Origin: JAYRSJ01 sp041920215
GTDB taxonomy: Bacteria > Pseudomonadota > Gammaproteobacteria > Burkholderiales > Burkholderiaceae_C
Direction: 5' to 3'
Assembly: GCA_041920215.1 (NCBI GenBank)
Contig: JAYRSJ010000004.1
Coordinates: 1 to 64,000, forward strand
Length of the DNA: 64,000 nt
This document shows positions 10,623-19,344 of this stretch, piece by piece. The notes under the pieces are model-generated. The model did no database searches and had not been told where the DNA came from. It was given only the letters and a program-made list of their open reading frames with translations. Every line of letters starts with the position of its first letter. Position 1 is the first letter of the stretch. A program made the translations under genes and the position numbers.

Positions 10623-11603
10623 TCAGACGCCGGCGGCGTGAGCCTGCTGGTCGGCGTGGTAGCTGGAGCGCACCATCGCACCAACGGCCGCATGGCTGAA
10701 GCCCATCTTGTAGGCCTCGGCCTCGAACATCTTGAAGGTGTCCGGGTGCACATAGCGGCGCACCGGCAGATGATGCCCCGAGGGTGCGAGATACTGGCCT
10801 ATGGTCAGCATGTCGATATTGTGGGCACGCATATCCCGCATCACCTGCAGCACTTCCTCATCGGTTTCGCCCAGGCCCACCATGATGCCGCTCTTGGTCG
10901 GCACGCCCGGCACTTCGTCCTTGAAGCGCTTGAGCAGGTTCAGTGAAAAAAGGTAATCCGAGCCCGGGCGTGCTTCCTTGTACAGACGCGGCGCGGTTTC
11001 CAGATTGTGGTTCATCACATCCGGCGGCGCGGCCTTCAGGATGTCCAGCGCACGGTCCATGCGGCCGCGGAAATCGGGCACCAGCACCTCGATCTGCGTG
11101 CTCGGGCTCAGTTCGCGGACCCTGCGGATGCAGTCGGCGAAATGGCCGGCACCGCCGTCGCGCAGATCGTCGCGATCCACGCTGGTGATCACCACATACT
11201 TCAGTTTCAGCGCCGCAATCGTCTTGGCCAGGTTGAGCGGCTCATCCGCATCCAGCGGATCCGGCCGGCCGTGGCCCACGTCACAGAAGGGGCAGCGTCG
11301 GGTGCACTTGTCACCCATGATCATGAAGGTGGCCGTGCCCTTGCCGAAGCACTCGCCGATATTGGGGCAGGAGGCCTCCTCGCAGACGGTGTGCAGCTTC
11401 TGCTCGCGCAGAATCTGCTTGATCTCGTAGAAGCGGGTGCTGGGCGAACCGGCCTTGACGCGTATCCAGTCCGGCTTTTTCAGCACCTCGGCGGGCACGA
11501 CCTTGATCGGGATGCGTGCGGTCTTCGCCTGGGCTTTTTGCTTGGCGCTGGCGTCGTAATCGGCGCCGGACTTGGCTTCGTGGGTGATGTTTTCGGTTGC
11601 CAT
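10623..11603 (-). CDS. lipA: Lipoyl synthase
   Basis: LipA is a radical-SAM enzyme that inserts two sulfurs into protein-bound octanoyl groups. The 326-residue product shows both iron-sulfur motifs. The auxiliary cluster motif is C74-EEAS-C79-PNIGE-C85. The radical-SAM motif is C100-TRR-C104-PF-C107. It also has the family's VVITSVDRDDLRDGG and a C-terminal serine-containing RSSYHA segment that supplies the auxiliary cluster ligand. The start is MATENITHEA at 11603; the open frame upstream only reflects high GC and overlaps lipB. lipB lies immediately upstream, with 17 nt between the genes. Confidence 0.97.
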   Translation of the reverse strand: MATENITHEAKSGADYDASAKQKAQAKTARIPIKVVPAEVLKKPDWIRVKAGSPSTRFYEIKQILREQKLHTVCEEASCPNIGECFGKGTATFMIMGDKCTRRCPFCDVGHGRPDPLDADEPLNLAKTIAALKLKYVVITSVDRDDLRDGGAGHFADCIRRVRELSPSTQIEVLVPDFRGRMDRALDILKAAPPDVMNHNLETAPRLYKEARPGSDYLFSLNLLKRFKDEVPGVPTKSGIMVGLGETDEEVLQVMRDMRAHNIDMLTIGQYLAPSGHHLPVRRYVHPDTFKMFEAEAYKMGFSHAAVGAMVRSSYHADQQAHAAGV

Positions 11604-11620
11604 CGCAGGGCTGTTCGGTT

Positions 11621-12289
11621 TCAGCGGCTCAGCTGCGCCACCAGGCGTTCGCCGAAGCGCTGGGCCACCGTGGGCCAGTCGGTAAAGACCCGCAGTGTAG
11701 CCAGGTCCACCGTCGCCAGACCTGCGTAGCCGCAAGGGTTGATGCCGGCAAAGGGTCGCAGGTCCATCGCCACATTCAGCGCCACACCGTGGTAGCTGCA
11801 ATGGCGGCTGATCTTGATGCCCAGGGCCGCAATCTTGCCCAGGCCCCTGAAGGGGTCGGCCGGCAGGGCGGGACCGATGAGGGCCGCATGGGCCGACGGT
11901 TCGTCCAGCCGTACATATATGCCGGGCGCACCTGCCACCCGGTGGCCGGTAATGCCGAAGCTGTCCAGGGTCTGGATCACCGCCGTCTCCAGCCGGTACA
12001 CATACTCCCGCACATAGATACCCAGGCGCTGCAGGTCGACCAGGGGATAGGCCACCACCTGACCGGGGCCGTGATAGGTCACCTGGCCACCGCGGTTGGT
12101 CTGCACGATGGGAATGCCGGCCGGGTTCAGCACATGGCCCGCCTGGCCGGCCAGGCCCTGGGTATAGACCGGCGGATGCTCGCAGAGCCAGAGTTCGTCG
12201 TCCGTGGCCGCGCTCCGGGCCTCGGTGAAAGCGCGCATCGCCGCCAGCGTGGGCTCGTAATCGACGAGCCCCAGATTCTTCACAATCAT
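11621..12289 (-). CDS. lipB: Octanoyl-[ACP]:protein octanoyltransferase
   Basis: LipB transfers octanoate from acyl carrier protein to lipoyl domains, the step before LipA. The 222-residue product has the signature NRGGQVTYHGPGQVVAYP, a catalytic Lys near 159 in LGIKISRH, and a catalytic Cys near 186 in GINPCGYAG. The chosen start is MIVKNLG at 12289. It is encoded directly before lipA. A Sel1-repeat gene lies between it and the upstream DUF493 gene on the opposite strand, so the usual run of genes is interrupted there. Confidence 0.96.
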   Translation of the reverse strand: MIVKNLGLVDYEPTLAAMRAFTEARSAATDDELWLCEHPPVYTQGLAGQAGHVLNPAGIPIVQTNRGGQVTYHGPGQVVAYPLVDLQRLGIYVREYVYRLETAVIQTLDSFGITGHRVAGAPGIYVRLDEPSAHAALIGPALPADPFRGLGKIAALGIKISRHCSYHGVALNVAMDLRPFAGINPCGYAGLATVDLATLRVFTDWPTVAQRFGERLVAQLSR

Positions 12290-12411
12290 GCGGCAATGGT
12301 AGCGCCCGAGGCCACAAGCTTGCCCGTGCAGCCAGCCGCCGCCTGGTGTACCGTCGCAGCCTAGCCCGGAGGCGTCCCCGCGCCCCGTCCTCAGCCCAGC
12401 AAGGAAGCCCC

Positions 12412-13062
12412 ATGCGCCTGCCCACGATCGGCCTGCTGTCACTGCTGCTGGCCGGGGCCGTCCAGGCCCAACTCTCGACGTCCAGCCCCTTGAACGAGGC
12501 GCTGCAGGCCTATGAGCGCGGCGACACCGAGGCGGCCGCGCGCCGCTTCGCCGAGATGGCCAGCCAGGATCAGGCGCTGGCGCAGTACAACCTGGCGATG
12601 ATGCATATCCGGGGCGAGTTGAAGAAGCCCGATCTGGCCGGGGCCCGCCGGCTGCTGGAGCGCGCGGCCGAGCTCAAGCTGGTCAGGGCGCAACTGGCCC
12701 TGGGCCAGTTTCATGAGCAGGGCCTGGCCGGCCGCCAGGATCTGCCCGCTGCCATGCGCTGGTATGCGCTGGCAGCGGCACAAGGCAGTGTCGATGCCCA
12801 GGTCGAGCTGGCCACCGGCTACTACCTGGGACGCGGTCTCAAGCGGGATATGAGCCAGGCCGCGCACTGGTACCGCGAAGCGGCCAAGAGCGGCGACGTC
12901 GGTGCACAGTATCTGCTGGCTTCCATGTATGAGCGCGGCCTGGGGGTGCCTCGCGATCTGCGGCTGGCGCGCTACTGGTACGCGGCGGCGGCCGACAATG
13001 GCGACGAGGCCGCGCCCGGCAAGCTCAAGGAAATGGACGCCCGTCTCGCCGCTGGCACCTGA
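12412..13062 (+). CDS. Sel1-repeat (TPR-like) exported protein
   Basis: The 216-residue product begins with a signal peptide (MRLPTIGLLSLLLAGAVQA, cleavage near residue 19). About four to five Sel1 repeats follow, recognisable as A-x-x-x-L-G-x-x-Y/F-x-x-G with AA-x-W-Y-xx-AA motifs, for example AAMRWYALAAAQGSVDAQ and AAHWYREAAKSGDVGAQ. Such solenoids mediate protein contacts, here in the periplasm. The start at 12412 has AAGGAAG 5-11 nt upstream. It lies on the plus strand between lipB and the DUF493 gene, both on the minus strand. Confidence 0.88.
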   Translation: MRLPTIGLLSLLLAGAVQAQLSTSSPLNEALQAYERGDTEAAARRFAEMASQDQALAQYNLAMMHIRGELKKPDLAGARRLLERAAELKLVRAQLALGQFHEQGLAGRQDLPAAMRWYALAAAQGSVDAQVELATGYYLGRGLKRDMSQAAHWYREAAKSGDVGAQYLLASMYERGLGVPRDLRLARYWYAAAADNGDEAAPGKLKEMDARLAAGT

Positions 13063-13068
13063 GCCCGC

Positions 13069-13347
13069 TCAGAGCACCACCTTGACCATGGGGTGGGTGC
13101 TCAGCGTGCGGTAGAGCTCATCGAGCTGCTCGCGGCTGGTCGCGGTGATGGTGATGGTCAGCCCCAGATAGTTGCCGGCCTTGCTAGGGCGACGCTCTAT
13201 CGTGGCCGGATCGAAGCCGGGGTCGAAATTCTGGGCCACCACAGCAATGGCATCGACAAAGCCCTCGACATGAGCACCCATCACCTTGATTGGGAAGCGC
13301 GAGGGGTATTCGATCAGTGATTCTTCGGGCGGAATGATTCGGTTCAT
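13069..13347 (-). CDS. DUF493 / YbeD family protein
   Basis: This 92-residue product matches the YbeD (UPF0250) family of small ACT-like proteins, with MNRIIPPEESLIEYPS, FPIKVMGAH and a C-terminal HPMVKVVL. In many proteobacteria it sits between a D,D-carboxypeptidase gene and lipB, as here. Its biochemical role is not established; a regulatory or lipoate-related role is suggested only by context. The start is ATG 13347. Longer frames extend into the aminotransferase gene. Confidence 0.9.
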   Translation of the reverse strand: MNRIIPPEESLIEYPSRFPIKVMGAHVEGFVDAIAVVAQNFDPGFDPATIERRPSKAGNYLGLTITITATSREQLDELYRTLSTHPMVKVVL

Positions 13348-13360
13348 CGGATGCGTTCTT

Positions 13361-14236
13361 CTAGATGGATTGGAGCAGCTTGGCGCGCTGATAGGCTTCA
13401 TACAGCCGGCCGAATACCGGCCCAGGCTTGCCGCGCAGCGCACCATGTCCCACCGGCTCGTGGTCCAGGCTGGTCACGGCCAGCACCTCCTTGGTGGCCG
13501 AGGTCAGGAGGACTTCGTCGGCGCTGCTCAGCTCGGCCTCGCTGATGGGGCGCAGGTTGTAGCCTATGCCGCATTCCTCGCAGAGTTCGCGCATCAGCTC
13601 GATGCGTATGCCCTCGAGCACATGCTCGCTGCGCGGCGGCCCCAGCAGGGCTCCCTCGCGGACGATCCACACATTCGATGCCGAGGCCTCGGTCAGATGG
13701 CCGTCGCGCAGCAGGATGGTCTCGGCCGCACCCTGGTCGGCCGAAATCTGGCGCGCCAGCACATTGCCCAGCAGCGAGATGCTCTTGATATCGCCGCGCT
13801 CCCAGCGAAAGTCGCGCGCCGTGATGCAAGCCACGCCATGGTGGCGCTCCTCGGCGCTGGGCAGGCGTGCCGGGCTGCTGTAGGCAAACACGGTCGGAGC
13901 TATGCCCTGGGGCATCTGGTGATTGCGCGGCGCCACGCCGCGCGTCACCTGCAGGTAGAGCCACTGGTCGGCGCTGTCCGTCGCGGCCACCAGCCGGCGG
14001 GCGATGGCCAGCCATTCGGCCCGGACCATGGGCGCCTCGATGCGCAGCTTGGCCATGCTGCGCTCCAGCCGCTCCATATGGGCCTCGAAGCGGAACAGCC
14101 GCCGGCCATAGACCGGCACCATCTCGTAGACCCCGTCGCCGAAGATGAAGCCCCGGTCCATCACCGAAACCTTGGCCTCGGCCAGCGGACCGTAGTCACC
14201 GTTCAGATAGCACAGCACCTCGGGCAAGCCAGTCAT
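13361..14236 (-). CDS. Aminotransferase class IV (D-amino-acid transaminase-like)
   Basis: The 291-residue PLP enzyme has the fold-type IV features: YLNGDYGPLAEAKVSVMDRGFIFGDGVYE at the N-terminus, a Schiff-base Lys near 151 in GDIKSISLLGN, and LTEASASNVWIV with the phosphate-binding part. The sequence context around the Lys resembles D-alanine transaminase rather than branched-chain or aminodeoxychorismate enzymes. It follows a D,D-carboxypeptidase gene, which fits D-alanine metabolism, but substrate specificity is an inference. Confidence 0.9.
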   Translation of the reverse strand: MTGLPEVLCYLNGDYGPLAEAKVSVMDRGFIFGDGVYEMVPVYGRRLFRFEAHMERLERSMAKLRIEAPMVRAEWLAIARRLVAATDSADQWLYLQVTRGVAPRNHQMPQGIAPTVFAYSSPARLPSAEERHHGVACITARDFRWERGDIKSISLLGNVLARQISADQGAAETILLRDGHLTEASASNVWIVREGALLGPPRSEHVLEGIRIELMRELCEECGIGYNLRPISEAELSSADEVLLTSATKEVLAVTSLDHEPVGHGALRGKPGPVFGRLYEAYQRAKLLQSI

Positions 14237-14305
14237 GCGCTTCTCCTGCTTGATGATGAATCAGCGGGTGGACAAGGCCCGAGCTTACGCCCGAGTGCGC
14301 GCAGA

Positions 14306-15454
14306 TTACTTGATCCAGAGCCGGATCGCGTCCCAGGCCCGGCCGAAGATGCCGGCCAGCGGCACCTCCTCCAGCACCACCAGCGGCACCTCGGCCACCG
14401 GCGTACCGCCGGCCGTCGTGACCCGCAGCACGCCCACGCGCTGGCCGGCGGCCAGCGGCGCAACCAGCGGATCGGTGCGCTCGATGCGGGTCTGCAGCTT
14501 GCCCCCCTCACCGCGCGGCACCGCCACGAACACCGCCTCGGCCGAACCCAGCTTGGCCTCGGGCTTGGCACCCTTCCAGACCGGCACGCTGCTGACGGAC
14601 TGGCCCTTGTCGAACAGGCGCACCGCATCGAAGTCGGCATAGCCCCAGTTGAGCAGCTTCTGGGTCTCGTTGGCCCGTGCTTCCTTGGAGGCCGTGCCCA
14701 TCACCACGCTGATCAGGCGGCGCTTGCCGTTGGGGAAATCGCGCTGGGCGCTGGTGATCAGGCAGTAGCCGGCCGCCTCGGTGTAGCCGGTCTTGAGGCC
14801 GTCGACGCTGGGGTCGCGGCCCAGCAGCAGATTGCGGTTGTGCTGGCGGATCTTGTTGTAAGTGAACTCTCGCTGCGAGTAGTAGCCGTAGTATTCGGGG
14901 AAGTCGCGGATCAGCTGGGCGGCGATCACTGACAGATCGCGGGCGCTGCTCTTGTGGCCCGGCTCGGTCATGCCGGTGACGTTCTTGAACTCGGTGTTCT
15001 TCAGACCCCAGGCCTTGGCCTGGCGGTTCATCATCGCGACGAACTGCTCCACCGTGCCGCCCACACCCTCGGCCAGCGCCACCGAGGCGTCGTTGCCGCT
15101 CTGGATGATCATGCCGCGCAGCAGCTCATCGACCTTTGGGCGCATCGTGGTGTTGATGAACATCAGCGACGGGTCACCCTTGCGCTCATCCCAGGCGCGC
15201 ACCGAAACGGGTAGCTCCTGTTCCAGCGTCAGTTTCTTGTCGCGCAGCGCACCGAAGACCACATAGGCCGTCATCAGCTTGGTCAGCGAGGCCGGATCCT
15301 GGGGTTGGTCGGCATCGCGCTCGGCCAGCACCTTGTTGGCGGTCACGTCCAGCAGCAGGTAGTTGCGGGCGGCGATATCGGGCGGCTGGGGAGCCTGGGC
15401 CAGGGACGAAAAGGCGCTGGCAGCAGCCAGCGCAAAGGCAATCAAACGCTTCAT
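14306..15454 (-). CDS. dacC: D-alanyl-D-alanine carboxypeptidase (PBP5/6 type)
   Basis: This 382-residue low-mass penicillin-binding protein trims the terminal D-Ala from peptidoglycan stem peptides. A signal peptide (about residues 1-19) precedes the catalytic domain, which carries S56-LT-K59, S119-G-N and K221-T-G. The PBP5-type beta domain follows, and a C-terminal amphipathic helix (GRAWDAIRLWIK) would tether it to the inner membrane. Genes downstream are the aminotransferase and DUF493, the common Burkholderiales order. Confidence 0.95.
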   Translation of the reverse strand: MKRLIAFALAAASAFSSLAQAPQPPDIAARNYLLLDVTANKVLAERDADQPQDPASLTKLMTAYVVFGALRDKKLTLEQELPVSVRAWDERKGDPSLMFINTTMRPKVDELLRGMIIQSGNDASVALAEGVGGTVEQFVAMMNRQAKAWGLKNTEFKNVTGMTEPGHKSSARDLSVIAAQLIRDFPEYYGYYSQREFTYNKIRQHNRNLLLGRDPSVDGLKTGYTEAAGYCLITSAQRDFPNGKRRLISVVMGTASKEARANETQKLLNWGYADFDAVRLFDKGQSVSSVPVWKGAKPEAKLGSAEAVFVAVPRGEGGKLQTRIERTDPLVAPLAAGQRVGVLRVTTAGGTPVAEVPLVVLEEVPLAGIFGRAWDAIRLWIK

Positions 15455-15483
15455 CGAGTGAGTCTCAGGGAAAGTGCGGCAGC

Positions 15484-16104
15484 TCAGCGATGCCAGCCGC
15501 GCAGAACAATATCCTTGAGCAGCGGCAGCTGCCCATGGAAGAAGTGACCGACGCCGGGCACGACCGTGACCGGCAGGGACTGCGGCCGGGCCCAGTCCAG
15601 CACTGCCGCCAGCGGCACGACGTCATCGGCCTCACCATGGATCACCAGGGTGTCGGCCGGCACCAGCGCGGTATCGAAGCGGCTGGTCGCCGGCCCGACC
15701 AGCGCGATACGCTCGGCGGGCTGATCGGCCGGCAGCCGGCGTGCCGCCTGCGAGGCCACATAGCCGCCAAAGGAGAAGCCGGCCAGGGCCAGAGGCAGCG
15801 CCGGCTGGCGGGCGGCGGCGATCACCGCCAGCGCATCGTCGACCTCGCCACGGCCTTCGTCCCAGGCCCCTTCGGAGCGGCCGATGCCACGGAAGTTGAA
15901 GCGCCAGCAGACATAACCCAGCTGCACAAAGGCGCGCGCCAGCGTCTGTACCACCTTGTTGTCCATCGTGCCGCCCTGGGTGGGATTGGGGTGGCAGATC
16001 ACCACCACACCCCGCACGACCTGACCCTCGGCAGGTCTGTCGACGGCGCATTCGATCTGCCCGGCGGGGCCATCGATCAGCAGCTTTTCGGTGCGCGGAT
16101 TCAC
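15484..16104 (-). CDS. Alpha/beta hydrolase (dienelactone hydrolase-like)
   Basis: This 206-residue protein has an alpha/beta-hydrolase fold with a nucleophile Ser near 111 in AGFSFGGYVA, an acid in IHGEADDVVP and a His in VPGVGHFFHG. It also has the CHPNPTQGGTMDNKVV segment typical of the small COG2945-like hydrolases. The only plausible start is GTG at 16104, 4 nt after the stop of the ferredoxin gene; the longer ATG frame runs inside that gene. Close coupling suggests co-transcription with the ferredoxin. The substrate is unknown. Confidence 0.85.
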   Translation of the reverse strand: MNPRTEKLLIDGPAGQIECAVDRPAEGQVVRGVVVICHPNPTQGGTMDNKVVQTLARAFVQLGYVCWRFNFRGIGRSEGAWDEGRGEVDDALAVIAAARQPALPLALAGFSFGGYVASQAARRLPADQPAERIALVGPATSRFDTALVPADTLVIHGEADDVVPLAAVLDWARPQSLPVTVVPGVGHFFHGQLPLLKDIVLRGWHR

Positions 16105-16108
16105 GCCG

Positions 16109-16435
16109 TCAGCGCCCCACGCTGTCCGGCAGCACCAGGCGCTCGACCACACGGCCATGCTGCAGATGCTGCTCGACGATTTCGTCGATGTCACTGCTGT
16201 CCACATAGCTGTACCAGACCGCGTCCGGATAGACGACCGCCACCGGGCCGCCGGCACAACGATCCAGGCAGCCCGACTTGTTGACCCGCACACCGCCCAC
16301 GCCGGCCAGACCCAGGGCCTTGACGCGCGCCTTGCAATGGTCGAAGCCGGCCTGGGCACCATGCTGGGCGCAGGCGTTCTCGCCGTTATCGCGCTGGTTC
16401 AGACAAAAGAAGATGTGACGCTGGAAATAGCTCAT
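16109..16435 (-). CDS. (2Fe-2S) thioredoxin-like ferredoxin
   Basis: The 108-residue product is a thioredoxin-like [2Fe-2S] ferredoxin. It begins MSYFQRHIFFCLNQR, with Cys11 and a second Cys at 22, then a distal pair in KSGCLDRCAGGP (Cys56 and Cys60). Such proteins are soluble electron carriers. It is encoded just upstream of a GTG-started hydrolase and downstream of the VanZ-like gene on the same strand. No obvious redox partner lies nearby. Confidence 0.9.
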   Translation of the reverse strand: MSYFQRHIFFCLNQRDNGENACAQHGAQAGFDHCKARVKALGLAGVGGVRVNKSGCLDRCAGGPVAVVYPDAVWYSYVDSSDIDEIVEQHLQHGRVVERLVLPDSVGR

Positions 16436-16466
16436 GGCCGCGATTGTAGGCAGGGCCGGACAAACC

Positions 16467-17597
16467 CTAGATCACGCGCGGCTCGCGCCGCACCAGCAGG
16501 GCCAGCAGCTGGGCCAGCACGGCAAAGGGCCAGAGCCAGGCCAGCCATTGCACCAGGCCGTAGAAGTTGATGAAACGCCCCTGTTCCCAGGCCGCCAGGG
16601 TCTGGGCCAGATAGGGATTGGTCGGTGCCTGGCTGACCAGCGCGATCTGGGCGCAGACCGCGACCAGCCCCGCCGCAGCGGCAGCCCGCCGCGACAGCAA
16701 GCACATCGCCAGGCCCAGCAGCGCCCCCAGACCCAGGCCGGGCAGGCTGCTGGGGGTCAGCCAGGCGGAGGCATTCTGCGGTCCGAAGTTCAGCGCCGTC
16801 GACAGCGTCATGCCGCTCAGCCCCATCAGCATCGCGCCCGGCACCAGCACCAGACGCTGCCGGCCCGGCCGGGCGATGGCCAAGGCCAGCAGACAGGGCG
16901 TCAGTAGCCCCAGGGCTACCGCCAGGGTCTCCACGCCCGGCGGCAGGGCCAGGGTCAGCGGAGGCCGCTGCTCCCATTGCAGCGCCCAGGGCGTGCCGGT
17001 CACGGCGTCGGCCACCGCCTCGCTGACGCGCGGCAGGACCTGACCCAGGCCCAGCGGCAGCGGCAGCGGCGCCAGCAGCCCCACCGGCCACAGGGCCAGC
17101 AAGGCCAGGGCGCCGGCACTGTCGGCCACGAACCAATGCTCGCGCCGCGCATGCCAGCGGGTCAGCCCGCCCAGCGCGTACAGCAGCAGGCCCAGCAACA
17201 CCCCCAGCCAGGCACCGGCACTGTTGAGCAGCCAGTCCAGCAGCGATGGCACCCGGCGCGGCAGCAGGTACTGCAGACACTCAAGGCCGAAGGACAGGCC
17301 TAGCGGCAGCAGCAGGGCCAGCGCCAGGCCAGCACCCAGGCGCCAGCCACTGCGCATGCAGGCCGCGAACAGAAGCAGGCCCAGCGGCAGATAGCCCAGC
17401 AGATTGGCCCAGAGGTCGACGCCACCCCAGTAGCGCGGCCAGGGCAGGCTCAGCAAGCTTTCGCCCGCCAGGGCCGGCGGTAGGGACCAGGGCCAGAAGG
17501 GGTAGAGGCTGGCATACACCACCAGCGCCGCATAGGCCAGCGCCAGCAGCGAGGCCGAGCTGCGGCGGCGCGGCAGGGGCGCAGGCAGGCGCGGCAT
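16467..17597 (-). CDS. VanZ-like family membrane protein
   Basis: The 376-residue protein has about eight to ten hydrophobic segments. Its first half matches the VanZ-like domain: the short N-terminal helix with YASLYPFWPW, then DLWANLLGYLPLGLLLF and the SFGLECLQYLLPRRVPSLLDWLLNSAGAWLG segment, which is the best-conserved part of the family. VanZ confers low-level teicoplanin tolerance in enterococci, but most proteobacterial members have no known role. The gene begins 9 nt after hemJ and probably shares its transcript. Confidence 0.88.
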   Translation of the reverse strand: MPRLPAPLPRRRSSASLLALAYAALVVYASLYPFWPWSLPPALAGESLLSLPWPRYWGGVDLWANLLGYLPLGLLLFAACMRSGWRLGAGLALALLLPLGLSFGLECLQYLLPRRVPSLLDWLLNSAGAWLGVLLGLLLYALGGLTRWHARREHWFVADSAGALALLALWPVGLLAPLPLPLGLGQVLPRVSEAVADAVTGTPWALQWEQRPPLTLALPPGVETLAVALGLLTPCLLALAIARPGRQRLVLVPGAMLMGLSGMTLSTALNFGPQNASAWLTPSSLPGLGLGALLGLAMCLLSRRAAAAAGLVAVCAQIALVSQAPTNPYLAQTLAAWEQGRFINFYGLVQWLAWLWPFAVLAQLLALLVRREPRVI

Positions 17598-17606
17598 GTC
17601 GGGAAA

Positions 17607-18035
17607 TCAGAAGGGCTTGACGACCACCAGCACCACGATGGCGGCGAACATCAGCACCGACACCTCGTTGAAAACCCGGAACCAGCGATGACTGCGCTGG
17701 TTGGCATGCTGCTCGAACCGGCGCAGCATGGCGCGGCACATATGGTGGTAGCCCACAGCCAGCACCACCACGGCCAGCTTCGCGTGCATCCAGCCACTGC
17801 CGGGACCGCGGCCGATGCCGTAGTAGAGCCACAGGATCAGGCCCAGCACCAGGGCCGGGATCATCAGCAGGCTCATGAACTTGTAGAGCTTGTGGCCCAT
17901 CAGCAGCAGGCGCTCGCGCTCGGCATGGCTGTCGGCCGGCACCATGGCCAGGTTGACAAAGATGCGGGGCATGTAGAAAAGGCCGGCAAACCAGGCGGCC
18001 ACGAAGATGATGTGGAAGGCTTTGATCCAGAGCAT
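17607..18035 (-). CDS. hemJ: Protoporphyrinogen IX oxidase HemJ
   Basis: The 142-residue protein has four membrane segments and the HemJ (UPF0093) pattern: MLWIKAFHIIFVAAWFAGLFY with conserved His8 and later MGHKLYKF, GSGWMHAKLAVV and YHHMCRAMLRRF. HemJ is the oxygen-independent, haem-containing enzyme of the penultimate haem step in many bacteria. Its neighbour hemB, divergent from it, supports this. A strong terminator of a candidate small RNA lies 72 nt upstream of the start (18107-18135), so readthrough could affect hemJ expression. Confidence 0.92.
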   Translation of the reverse strand: MLWIKAFHIIFVAAWFAGLFYMPRIFVNLAMVPADSHAERERLLLMGHKLYKFMSLLMIPALVLGLILWLYYGIGRGPGSGWMHAKLAVVVLAVGYHHMCRAMLRRFEQHANQRSHRWFRVFNEVSVLMFAAIVVLVVVKPF

Positions 18036-18106
18036 CGGGGCATTATGCGGCGGCGCAGCAGCAGCAAGCGGCGGGCCTCAAGACAGCAGACAATCAGCCC
18101 CGAGGC

Positions 18107-18135
18107 AAAAAAAAGCCCCAGCCATGGGCTGGGGC
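18107..18135 (-). terminator. Intrinsic terminator upstream of hemJ
   Basis: On the minus strand a 9-bp perfect stem GCCCCAGCC / GGCTGGGGC with a 3-nt loop is followed by eight U. It would end a transcript started near 18219, before hemJ. It is therefore either the 3' end of a small RNA or an attenuator of hemJ. Confidence 0.85.
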
Positions 18136-18219
18136 GAGAAAGCCTTTTCGCTGTCATCACGTCAAGGCTCCTGCTCAGGGAGGAAAAGCAGGGAATGATT
18201 GCCTTGCGGCTATCATTCA
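18107..18219 (-). ncRNA. Candidate structured small RNA between hemJ and hemB
   Basis: The minus strand encodes four successive hairpins. First, GAAUGAU/AUCAUUC (18218-18212 with 18199-18193) holds an inner GCC-GCAA-GGC tetraloop. Second, CCUGCU/AGCAGG (18192-18187 with 18175-18170) has an 11-nt loop UUUCCUCCCUG complementary to Shine-Dalgarno sequences. Third, AGCCUU/AAGGCU spans 18169-18141. Fourth is the strong terminator ending in U8. An extended -10 (TGCTAAAAT) lies 7 nt before the first hairpin. Together these suggest a discrete RNA of about 113 nt. It could act on mRNAs through the CCUCC loop, or in cis as the hemJ leader. Confidence 0.7.
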
Positions 18220-18225
18220 GGATCA

Positions 18226-18234
18226 ATTTTAGCA
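18226..18234 (-). promoter_or_regulatory. Extended -10 promoter of the hemJ-upstream RNA
   Basis: The minus strand reads TGCTAAAAT, an extended -10 element (TGn followed by TAAAAT). It sits so that transcription would begin near 18219, exactly at the base of the first hairpin. The -35 region is weak (GACACG at 18-bp spacing, TAGACA at 20), as expected for extended -10 promoters. No other promoter was obvious here. Confidence 0.5.
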
Positions 18235-18327
18235 GCATCGTCACATATTCGTGTCTACGGGATGTTGCTTAGAGTGCGCAACTCCGCACACAGCGACGGC
18301 CCCAACCCCTTGCTCTCGGAGAGTCTC

Positions 18328-19343
<1,016 letters not shown>

Positions 19344-19344
<1 letters not shown>

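Noticed and set aside
10623..12425. Long open frame extending lipA upstream
   Set aside because: The extra residues are translated from lipB in another frame; lipA family homology begins near 11603.
13286..14932. 548-residue plus-strand frame across DUF493, aminotransferase and carboxypeptidase genes
   Set aside because: It is an antisense open frame caused by high GC; it has no domain, and its codon pattern is opposite to the clear minus-strand genes.
18107..18135. The hairpin as an ordinary terminator of an upstream gene
   Set aside because: No minus-strand gene ends upstream of it; hemB runs the other way, so it must serve a transcript starting in the hemJ-hemB spacer.
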